Shown here: one piece after another, positions 11,301 through 20,701 of the stretch
Numbering within the stretch: position 1 is the stretch's first letter
Layout of the letters: the number at the start of each line of letters is the position of its first letter
Source of the DNA: Plazaster borealis
Lineage: Eukaryota > Echinodermata > Asteroidea > Forcipulatida > Labidiasteridae
Length of the DNA: 64,000 nucleotides
Reading direction: 5' to 3'
NCBI GenBank assembly: GCA_021014325.1
Contig: CM037460.1
Span: forward strand, 16,163,486-16,227,485
Notes under the pieces: generated by a model
The model's database searches: none
What the model saw: only the letters and a program-made list of their open reading frames with translations
Told to the model about the DNA's origin: nothing
Made by a program: the position numbers and the translations under genes

Positions 11301-14300
11301 AACTCAACGAGACAACACTACATTATACTTAATAGTAAAAGTATTTTAAATTGTCCTCAGCAAGGTAGGGGAGCATCTCAAAAGTCAGAATGGTAGGAAT
11401 GTTCTAATTGGATCGGATAAGTATTCCAGCGCTTGCACATGGACTGTTCTGTTGGACTGCAGGAGCCTTCCATTGGAATGTTAAAAATACTGATGTGCGT
11501 ATTCACTTGTGTAAAATTGCTCCCATAATTCAGCACAATGATGCGGTCTAGCGGAACGTTCTGGCAGTACAATGGATTGCAGGCGTGTGCCCATCGTAAC
11601 GTTTGTTTTTTGCTCCTAAAACGTGCCTGACTTTTGAAAGGCTCTTTAACAGTTTTATCCCTTTACCTGCTCAATAACAGGTTCAGGCAGCTCTCTGTTC
11701 AACCTGTCTATATAAATTCTGAGCAGACGTTTATTTGAAACCATTAACGTAGGTCCCAATTCGTTGTCGTCCAGGTCGTTGTTCCGGTAGGCCTCTCTCT
11801 CTGATGGGCTAAGCATCAGTCTAGTAAGGCGTCGCCGGAACCGGAGCTGATAAGAGTTGATCTGGGACTCCAGCTCGCTCTGGAAAAAGGGAACAATAAA
11901 TTAACATTGATTCGTAATGCACCAAATGGGGATCAGACTATTGTACTCTTTCAGCCTTCTTCTGGTTACAATGAGATGAATGAGAGATAAACAAAAATTT
12001 CCACATTTTTATATAATTCCAAAGAAAAAAGGACAAAGACGAGCAAGAAACGTGTTTAGCCAATACGCCTACAACCTGGACGACAACATTTTTATATAAT
12101 TCCAAAGAAAAACGCCTACAACCTGGACGTCAACATTTTTATATAATTCCAAAGAAAAATGGACAAAGACGAGCAAGAAATGTGTTTAGCCAATACGCCT
12201 ATATGTTATCCAAGTATATGAATAACAACTTGACTTTCTCGAGCCATTTCTAAGATTTTCGCATTGCTCAAAATGTTGAATGCCATTGGAAAGATTCCCG
12301 CTTTAATAAAAAAATGCTTAAATCTCTCTCCTCAGAAATGAAGAATTTTACTCTCAGTTGGCAGATCACAAAGATAATTCCATGGAGAAAATTTCACTCA
12401 CCACTCCTTTTGTTTTCAGTTCAGATTTTGGAAAGTATCGGTTGAGGTGAGCACAAACATCAGCGTAGTCAAAAGTCTCCTGTGACAATTTGTTTAACAA
12501 AATCTGTAACAGAGAGAAAGAGATGAACTTAAAGAAGAGGCATCAACAATTTAAAGGAGAATTACAATTTGAAGCTTGCCTGAAAATTGTCATTAGGCGG
12601 TTACAAGAAATCTTAGTAAAGTCCCTTATTGTCTTAGAGATGAAAGCAAAGAAAAGGAAAAACAATTTCTCATGAAGTAATAGCAGTGACGGACAACCTT
12701 AAAGGGTCTGTATACGTTTGGTAATTACCCATAAAATTAAAGGCAATAAAAACTTACTTGGTAAGAAGTACAACAGCTTTGGATAGTATTAAGCCTTTTA
12801 AGAAACATTTCACTTTGAAGTATTATGTGGTGATGGAAAAAGATATCAGTTTTTATCCAAACAAATTTGAATCTGAGAAGCGTTTCTGTTAAGTTAGTTT
12901 CTGTCAGAAACATTTCTCAGATTGTGTATTCCAATTGCAGATTATTCTTCCTGCGTGGACATAACCACTCCAGATTTTCAGCAATATCTCAAAAACTCTA
13001 CCACCTTTTGAAATTTTCACAGGAGAGTTTTATGGTATATATCTACAACTATATCGGATTGAAACAAACAGTGGGTTCCAATTACCAAACGTACACAATC
13101 CCTTTAAACCCAAGGTACGATTAGCTGACAAGTTTCTCATGTCTGTCAGATTCCTACAGAGATGGTCATTCAGTAACATCACTGTTACATTCTGATACGA
13201 TTGACATGCCTGAACTTCATGTTACCTTGATTGGTTTGTCTCTGTACATAGCTGAATACATGCATCTCAGGCAAAACAAGGGAAAGGATTTCAGAAGATT
13301 ACATTACAGAAAAAATGAGTTTAAGTTTTCAAGCAATAACACTCTTTGGTGATAGCCCCGATGATGGATATGTTTTTTGAAAGAAAACAAAAACCCCAAG
13401 CAGTTACCTTCGTTTTGAGGCCAGTGATAAGTTGGATATACTTCTTGATGGGTACAAGATTAGGAGCGATTAAGTGGACCTTTCGAAGGAGCTGAAGAGA
13501 GGTTTCAAAGTTGGCAACATTTTCCTTCTGGACGATGGAGTGCACAGTGAACATGGCCACTCGTAGATGAGGAACTTTGATGTCATTGAAACAGGTGCAG
13601 CCTCGTTTGGCAGAAAAGGCTTCATAAAACAAAATTGAGAGGAATTAAAATAAAGATTATTATTAGTTACTGGCTTTGAGAAAGACTCTACTAGTTCTAG
13701 TCTGAGACTGACTGGATGTTTTGTACTTATTGATAAATCTTAAACCCGTTGTTTACCTTCTCAAGGAATTCTGTCAAAATATTTCATTGAATTTGACAGA
13801 GTTTTATGTCATATATTATGATGCCAGGCTTGTGAAAATTGAATTTAAAAAAAAGGACCCTGTAAAGAATATAATTCTATGGGCGCAGAATTCCACAGCA
13901 AGGAGAGCCATGAAACGTCAGGAAGTTGTTCGACTTTGTAGGACATGGTAACGCAGACCCAAATAACAATTGATTATCACTGGAACAGGCATTGATCTTA
14001 TCCAAGCCCACACATTTGGGTGTTGAGTTGCCATATAATGGAATATTTTGTAGGACCTTATCCAAAGACACTAGGGGTTTATGGTTTTGTAGTTAGGGGT
14101 TTGTGGTTGTAGCAGGCCTGATGCTTTGTTCTTAAAAGGGCAAGGGCACCAAGGCGTTTCCTCCTTTGTAAAGGGCACACCTCTATGAGGAAATGGTAAA
14201 CTTCTATTGGTTCTATAACGGTTCACAGGGCACCCAGGCAATGACCAGGGGCATGGAAGTGGATCATCCGACCTGGATGCAGTTTTAGCCAACTGAATGG

Positions 14301-14426
14301 GGTGGGGGCATAATTACCAGCAACTACATCATCCATGTAGTTTTTGCAAGCATAGTCGACAATCAGTTCCTCCACTATCTTACGATCCTCCTCAGTGCTT
14401 ACCAAACGGCCTCTGAACTCAGCCAT
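5325..14426 (-). CDS. TINF2: Shelterin subunit TIN2 (TERF1-interacting nuclear factor 2), complete, with lineage-specific expansion
   Basis: There are eleven coding exons: 14426-14318, 13619-13408, 12503-12402, 11879-11667, 10666-10483, 10213-8491, 7754-7559, 7410-7323, 7052-6916, 6467-6330 and 5396-5325. All have GT-AG borders and all phases close, giving 1057 residues against about 450 in human. The N-terminal ~270 residues match the TIN2 TRFH-like domain: ANFETSLQLLRKVHLIAPNL, GLKTKILLNKL and HLNRYFPKS align with human HFPRVLEFLRSLRAVAPGL, GLKAKVVVELI and LNHHFPES. The C terminus keeps an acidic SFVSDSDD patch and IPTLKRYLHTPP, matching DSDEEE and IPTLCEYLPP of the long human isoform. In vertebrates TIN2 bridges TRF1, TRF2 and TPP1 at telomeres. 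Exon 6 (1723 nt) carries a 27-unit heptad array at residues 475-665. I see no F/Y-x-L-x-P TRFH-docking motif. The start ATG lies just after TTTGTACAG, so a 5' UTR exon upstream is likely. Confidence 0.93.
7975..8330. repeat. Inverted-repeat element (family J) with a 159-bp tandem duplication, in a TINF2 intron
   Basis: Two direct copies of about 159 bp start at 8013 and 8172 (both CGAGAGGACAAAAGAAGG) and are almost identical. The flanking TTATGCACATGACGTCATTTG is shared with the single-unit copy at 27499-27669, whose ends are inverted repeats of each other. It lies between TINF2 exons 6 and 7. Confidence 0.8.
9039..9611 (-). repeat. 27-unit, 21-bp coding tandem repeat inside TINF2
   Basis: Twenty-seven units of seven residues, one stretched to nine, run without a break. 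The consensus is GFTSIRE; examples are GFTPLRE, GFKSIRD, GFTVIRE and three near-identical GFTAIED/GFTAIRE at the 3' end. F and I sit at positions 2 and 5, the a/d spacing of an amphipathic heptad, with charged residues following and Gly closing each unit. Units in the middle have diverged (GINLIGE, GVNPINK) while the last three are almost identical at the DNA level, which suggests recent duplication at that edge. The opposite strand is also open for 241 codons, but that is a by-product of the 21-bp period. Confidence 0.95.
10785..11151 (-). mobile_element. TTAA-flanked MITE, family A, in TINF2 intron 4
   Basis: It is bounded by TTAA (10781-10784 and 11152-11155) with inverted ends AGGTATCGTACACGTTTGG and CCAAACGTGTTCAGTGCCT. 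The core is the same as at 19166-19529 and 59001-59370. Confidence 0.88.
12002..12205. repeat. Nested tandem repeat in TINF2 intron 3
   Basis: TTTTTATATAATTCCAAAGA occurs three times, alternating with CGCCTACAACCTGGACG (twice) and GGACAAAGACGAGCAAGAAA (twice). The pattern suggests a local duplication followed by a partial one. It is non-coding. Confidence 0.8.
12703..13103 (+). mobile_element. TTAA-flanked MITE, family B, in TINF2 intron 2
   Basis: TTAA at 12699-12702 and 13104-13107 flank inverted ends AGGGTCTGTATACGTTTGG and CCAAACGTACACAATCCCT. It is about 400 bp long and shares its interior with 18235-18622. Confidence 0.85.
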
Positions 14427-17400
14427 CTTATCTGTACAAAATTTAATGTTGAATCGATATTGAATTTTATTTCATATCATTAAAAAATCATTGAGATCGG
14501 CCAATAAATATCAAAGTTCTTTGTCTTTCTTTCCTCAGTGTGATCTGTTATCTAAAACACTTTTTTGTATACAACAATATAACGGTGCTCCATCTTACAG
14601 GTGTTTAGCATTTCGGATCTTTGCATTCCAATTTTGAAGAGATTACATAATAGCAACCTTATTGATTTTCCCATCATTGGAAAGATCCAATCTTTCTATT
14701 TCCAATGATGGTAAGCTTGGGTATGGAGGGTGGCAGGGACAAAACTACAGCTTTATTACAAATGGCCTTTTTGCTCAGGCTTGAATGCCTTTTTTAGTGT
14801 CAGATTGGTCAACCAAAGTCGGCAATGGTAAGGAAGAGGGAGTATGAGTACAAGTGCAGTCAACTAAAAAAGTCGCCTATATGGTAAGGAAAGGGTTATG
14901 AAATTGGGCCCTAATAACAGCATCCTGAGAAAATTAAGAAGAAAGGTTCAAAAGATCTTTTTGATTCATGAAATTGGGAGGACTGATTGGAGGGTTAGGT
15001 TTTTTTGCAACTAGATTACACTGTGTAGATATTTTTTCTCATTTTGATTCTAGTCTTGTACAAAAAATTCTGGTCTGACAGTAGACAGCGACCAGTACTG
15101 GGTCTAGTCTGACAGTGACACTGACAGTAAAAATGTTGAAGAAAAAAAAAAGCCATGCGGTCTTGTTGTGGATTTCCCCCCAAATTCGAGCCCTGAAGGG
15201 TGCTGAAGTCCATGAACTTTGCCCCACATGCAGCATCGTCCTCTGTCGGCAAAAGTTGTCGATGTTTGAATAGCCTTAATCCAAGGCTTTGTATAGTACA
15301 GAATCCGCAGGCGTGCGCCACTCTGTGCAGCTATTCTTTACTCAACTCGTGAACATGTACCGAGTTGGAGACTAGCCAAGTTTTCTTAATGAATATGGAA
15401 ATTTCACGGCCAATCACAGCGTGCGGAATGTTGGACTCTGGACCCGCTGTGTGTGCATATGGACGTCCGGCAGGCGACCGAACGTTGTGCCGGTGGATAC
15501 TCAGCACCATGTGGTTATGTGCATGCGTGTTTTAACGTTTGTATACTGAAATGAACAATCACGATTGCAATCGCGATCGCGGCCACATTAAATCTAGCAA
15601 TTATTAAGCCTTGTTAAACCATTTTACGAACTTAAAAATAATCTCTCTTTGAGATTTAACCACCGTATCCTTCATTTATTGTGAAAAGGAACAATTTTTT
15701 GACTTGCCCGGCGGGCTAGAAAGAAGCTTAAATTTTACCAACTCACAAAATAATTAGAAAAAAGTTTTGAGGTCGGCAATTTGGCCGCAAAAAATTGAGG
15801 TCGGTCGGGTTACCGTAAACACAACATTTATTTTGTTTGGCCTAAGTCACTCATAACTGGAGTGGTTACCAGCGCACTTGCCTATTCGTCACTTTGTAAA
15901 AAAACAAAAGGGTCTGTTTATGTGTTTACGGAGTGGCGAATCACTTATTCGTCAGTATGTAACGAAACATTTATTACTTGCCTTCAAACATATTCGCCAC
16001 CACTGTGTCTTTATATCTTTAAAATTAGACATTATTTTGGTTCAAAACCTTCAGAAATGAATTCAGAATCAGAAGACAAACTAACCCTCAAACTGCAAAA
16101 ACCTCAATTTGCAAAAAAACACTGATTCGTCACTATGAGAAAAATGCGACGAATTGACAATAACGTACAAACAGTCATTCATAAATACCCCAGACAGTTT
16201 CGCTACTCCTATTGGTGGAGAACGCGTCACGTGGGGGTGTTTAAATGGTTGATAAAGACACAGCTGAAGCTGTTTAAGACCGGCTGGCTTCGCGTGTTGG
16301 GCGCGCAAGCTCATGTACACCAATTTAAATTACGCAGAACGCAATTCATAGCTATTAGTAACAGCGCGTAATACGTGTGTACACGCGCGTATACACCGAC
16401 CGACGCGCACAAAACATTTTTACAAAAGTTTTTGGAAATTTGCAAACTTCAAAAAATTCGCAAAAGAAACAGTGTGACATTGTCTATAATTGTGATATTA
16501 TATTGCTTTTTAACATAAGGGCATTTATGAATGGGAATAAAAGAGTAGTGACTCGTTCTTAAACTAGGCAGTTTCAGTGAAATTTAATGCAGGTGATTTT
16601 TTCTCTGACAAGATGAGGTCTGATAGAGATATATCGTTTTTAATGAGCATGGGTCGTGCAAAAACGTACCTGAGTTCAAGTTCAATTCTTATGTTTTAAA
16701 ATGTTAACATATAAAAATTGAATATATTAAATGAACCAGAATGGAATAAAATTTAAAATTTTAGATTGATCCTTTAATTTAAATTAAAACACAATCATTA
16801 ATAAAACTTGAGGATGAAGGCATTGGTACAGTCGTTGTATCAGCATTAACACTTACAATGTCGCATTCCATGTTGATAATTTTCTGATGATGTAATCGTT
16901 ATCTCACTTTTCATAGGTGACGTCATGCGTGTCATAGTTAAACGGCCGTTTAAAACCTTGCAGGGTCGTGGCCGTGCGATAAAGGCCCTCGCCTTCGGCT
17001 CGGGCCTTTATCACACGGCCACGACCCTGCCGGTTTTAAACGGCCGTTTAAGAACTCGTCGCCTACTCTTTTATTCCCTTAATAAAGAATACAAGCTTTG
17101 TTTATGTTCCATCATTCATGTCCATGGTTTATGTTAGGCGTCGGCATTGAAGCAGTGACTGGTCAACCAAAGTTTAAATAATCACTTACATTTTCGACTC
17201 AAAGACCATAAAATACCAGCTCCATAGTGCGAAGATTTCCAAGCCCGTCTCGTCTCTCTCTGAACTCTGCGAAAACTCAAAAAAATGTAGTGATCAGTGT
17301 GGGAGACCGGACCACGGAGCTATAAAAATGTGTGACTTAATTATTTTGTGTGCAGTGTGATGATGTGATTAGCTAGCTAGCAGCATCGATTGTTTGGATG

Positions 17401-18230
17401 ATGATTTGGCGCCCTCTATCATCGCAACATATGCAGCGCAACAGTTTTGCCCCCCCCCCCCCCCCCGCGCAGCGGCGCCGCCCGTCTCTCTCGCTCGTCA
17501 CACAGGCGATACAAAATTATATGATTTTTTTTCTGTAGATGTCCCGCCATCTTCAGAGAAGTTCAACATAAACAAATGCTTAGCACACGAAGGGCGGGGG
17601 CTTGTTGACACTCTTCCAAAACTTAATTTCTGCAACACCCCCCCCCGCCCTGTTCGAACTTATCTCACCAAAGATCTTATTTTAATAGCTCCATCAAACC
17701 AACCAATTTTGATGGACCATATGTGTACCGTGTAATACAAAAATAAAAATACTATTCAATTTCTTGGCTCACAATAATTGGTTGATCACAACTTATATGT
17801 ATTTACCTGACACCACATGAAAAACATCATAAACCACACAAAGCCAACTCTACACTGTAGGAATCACTTTTACTATAATTTTATTTCCAATAAACTTAAA
17901 ATAAAAAAGTATCAAAATATTACTTTTATATGGCTATATTTATTTACCTCCATGATACAGATTTCAGATCTGGTATCATCCACTACAACATGATTTAAAG
18001 TTAATTTCTTTGTCTGTTTAGCGTTTAGGGTAGTTTATATTATTATATTATATTGTATTATATGTTCACAAATTCAAATAATAACAAACCAAATAAACGA
18101 TATGTCATCGAAGATAAAAAAAATAACAAACAATTCTTTGCAGAATAATAAACACTTTTTAAGCATTAAAACAACTAAAACAATTCTTTCAATTATTTCT
18201 ACAATTATTTTTTTACTGACAATAGTACCC
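14427..18230. other. Upstream (5') flank of TINF2; no gene recognised
   Basis: It probably holds the TINF2 promoter and a 5' UTR exon, but neither can be placed. Seen here: an imperfect inverted repeat CCATCATTGGAAAG/CTATTTCCAATGATGG at 14662-14711; a piece GGGCTCGAATTTGGGGGGAA near 15170-15195 (given on the minus strand), also found at 42255-42281; a strong hairpin at 16938-17051; and a C-rich tract at 17451-17466 followed by a GC-rich stretch. The open frames here match nothing I know. Confidence 0.55.
16938..17051. repeat. GC-rich 114-bp hairpin with TTAA-type ends
   Basis: The arms start TTAAACGGCCGTTTAAAACC and close with the inverted copy. Both arms contain GGGTCGTGGCCGTG or its complement and GATAAAGGCCC or its complement. 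The centre is CTCGCCTTCGGCTCG. A worn copy of the right flank (CACACGACCACAACTCTACC..TTTTATTCCCTTAA) lies at 33371-33420, so it is dispersed. Confidence 0.85.
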
Positions 18231-18234
18231 TTAA

Positions 18235-18622
18235 AGGGTCTGTATACGTTTGGTAAATGACTCTGAACATTAATGGCAACAAAAACTTACTTGGTTAGAG
18301 GTAAAGCAGCTGTGAAAAGTATAATGAATTTTGAGAAATCTTTCACTTTGAAGTACTGCAGTTAAAAAAAAAGATATCACCTTTTATCCCCAAAAATTTG
18401 AATCTGAGAAATGTCACGGCCGTAACGCTTCTCAAAGTGTTTATTCCAATGCAGATTATTCTGCCTACGTGGACATAACCGCTCCAGATTTTTGGCAATA
18501 TATCAAAAACACTACCACCTTTTGAATTGAAATTTTCACAGGTTATAGTTTTATGGTATATCTACAACTAAATAGAATTGAAACAAACAGTGTGTTCCAA
18601 TTACCAAACGTGTACAGACCCT
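18235..18622 (+). mobile_element. TTAA-flanked MITE, family B
   Basis: TTAA at 18231-18234 and 18623-18626 flank inverted ends AGGGTCTGTATACGTTTGG and CCAAACGTGTACAGACCCT. The interior matches 12703-13103. It lies between TINF2 and LDHD. Confidence 0.88.
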
Positions 18623-19165
18623 TTAAATATGTAGAAAGGACAAAACTATATCATTGTGTTGAGTAAAATCAATCGCAAAAGTCGTGGGAGTATAACAGCT
18701 ATTTCAGAGCAAAATACTGTGGAATCGGAATCCCATATTTTAAAAGTATTCACAAGGAAATTTTCAAAGTGCAAAATAAAGATAACATTGACGCAAATAA
18801 CAAACCCTAACACACTAGAGTCCCCTTCCAGGTTAGGCAAGTGCTTAGAACAGAAAATCTTACTTGAAAGATATTGTAAGGTTACCAGCTTGAATGTCTT
18901 GATAGAGTTGTTTTCATACTTCAAGCAAAAGCCGATATGAAGCAAATCTTATGTCTTAATGCAACCAATCACTCTGCAGTTTTCCAATTCTGACGCCAGG
19001 TACAAATGGGATCATTTATAGAAATGGATTGGCATTATATACATGAATTAAATATTATTATTGATATTATTTTTACTATTATTATCAATGTATACATTGT
19101 TAATAATAACAGATTGCCTTATGTTGAGTTAAAAAACACACAAAAAGTTAAAATAACCAAATTAA

Positions 19166-19529
19166 AGGCACTGTACACGTTTGGTAATTACTTAAAATAT
19201 ATATCAGCATAAAACCTTACTTGGTAACGAGCAACGGAGAGCTGTTGATAGTATAAAACATTGTGAGAAACGACTCCCTCTGAAGTGACGTAGTTTTGAG
19301 AAAGAGGTAATTTCTCACTAAAATAATAAAAACTTCTTGCAAGAAGCCTTTTATTCCTATCTGAATGCACACAAATTTGTACAACAAGGGTGTTTTTTCT
19401 TTCATCATTTTCTTGCAACTTCAATGACCAATTGAGCCCAAATTTTCACAGGCTTGTTATTATGCACATGTTTGGATACACCAAGTGAGAACACTGGTCT
19501 TTGACAATTAACAAACGTGTTCAGCGCCT
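19166..19529 (-). mobile_element. TTAA-flanked MITE, family A
   Basis: TTAA at 19162-19165 and 19530-19533 flank inverted ends AGGCACTGTACACGTTTGG and AAACGTGTTCAGCGCCT. The 364 bp interior is the family standard. Confidence 0.9.
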
Positions 19530-19687
19530 TTAATGCAACCAATCACTCTGCACAGTTTTCCAATTTTTTTCAAAATGCCAGTTATACAATTGGATCATTT
19601 ATATAAATGGATTTGGCAATATATAAATTAATTAAGTATTATTGTTGATATTATTTTTACTATTATTATCAATGTATACATTGTTAA

Positions 19688-20067
19688 CACGTTGACTGCC
19701 GTTCATAAATTCGTGGGGCGTTCCCATTTGCCAATCATCCAAGTGTGTGCGCTTCCCATTTGCCAAAAGCATCCAAGAGTGGTGCGCATGCGCGCATACC
19801 AAATAGTTTTGTGTCTACATGTTGTAGCATACAAATTCTAATGATGTGTCCTAACCACTGCCAGAAGCGTCTCACCACTGCCAGAAGCGTATTCGTTGTG
19901 TTCTCAGGGATGCCAGTGTATTCAATTCACTATACAAAAGCCTTTGATTCTCACGAGTATACTCGTAGTTAGCAGAATCCGTTACACCTGTTTTTACGAG
20001 TATACTCGTAGCGGCAGAATCCGTTCAACTGTTATTACGAATATACTCGTAGGTGGCAGTCAACGTG
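19688..20067. mobile_element. piggyBac-type non-autonomous element with TTAA duplication and internal 15-bp palindromes
   Basis: The ends CACGTTGACTGCC and GGCAGTCAACGTG are exact inverted copies, flanked by TTAA on both sides (19684-19687 and 20068-20071). The sister segment at about 19096 reads CATTGTTAATAATAACAG, the uninterrupted target with a single TTAA. Inside, TACGAGTATACTCGTA palindromes recur three times near 19958, 19995 and 20038, each followed by G..GCAG. TTAA duplication with precise ends is the mark of the piggyBac superfamily; no transposase is present here. Confidence 0.9.
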
Positions 20068-20130
20068 TTAAGAATAACAGATTGCCTTATGTTGAGTTAA
20101 AAAAAAAAAAACTTAAAATAACCATAATTA

Positions 20131-20701
20131 AAGAGAATCAGTGAAGGAGAGAAACTACAAGAAAGTGGATTGACCACGTTCTAAGAATGGAAGATAACTG
20201 CCACTGCAGGGCAGCAATGACATGAGTTCTTAAGGGCAGGAGGAAAGTGGGACTTGTGAAAAACATGTAGGCATACTAAAAAAAGGAAACAGCTAGGATG
20301 AAAGTCTTGGAATGAAGCCAACATGTGTCCAAAAACAGAGCAAACTGGAGAGGGTACACTGCAGCCTTATGGGCCATTCGGCTTGAAGAGGATAGCTCAG
20401 GTGAGGTGAAGATCTTTCTGTAATGCTTAAAAAGCATTTTCCCCGAGCAGCTTTTCGAGATTAGCCTTTTGTTCTATGAAAACACATATGTCCAGACAAA
20501 AACAATGGGGTAACCAGTCACTTGCAACATAAATGACATGGCAATTTGGATGGTAATCATTTCTAGACAAGCAAGAATTTACTCTTTGCTTAGAAAATGT
20601 GTGCTTTGCAACTTTATGAAAAACAGTCAGATTAACCCAGGTCTAAAGCAGTTAAATCTGGGAAAACATTCTTCCAACCTAATTTTATGAAAGGGGAATT
20701 T
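20131..20701. other. Intergenic / 3' flank of LDHD
   Basis: No recognisable gene. The segment GTGAAGGAGAGAAACTACAA..GGAAGATAACTGCCACTGCA (20140-20215) looks like worn transposon-derived sequence, but I cannot name the family. Confidence 0.4.

Larger units (their letters stand above)
18956..20130. repeat. Duplicated ~210-bp segment separated and interrupted by two TTAA elements
   Basis: TTAATGCAACCAATCACTCTGC starts both copies (18956 and 19530). Each runs through GGATCATTTATA, a TTATTATCAATGTATACATTG stretch and ATAACAGATTGCCTTATGTT, ending AAATAACCA(A/T)AATTAAA (to 19165 and about 20130). The family A element 19166-19529 lies exactly at the junction. The second copy is split by the TTAA element 19688-20067. 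Confidence 0.85.
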
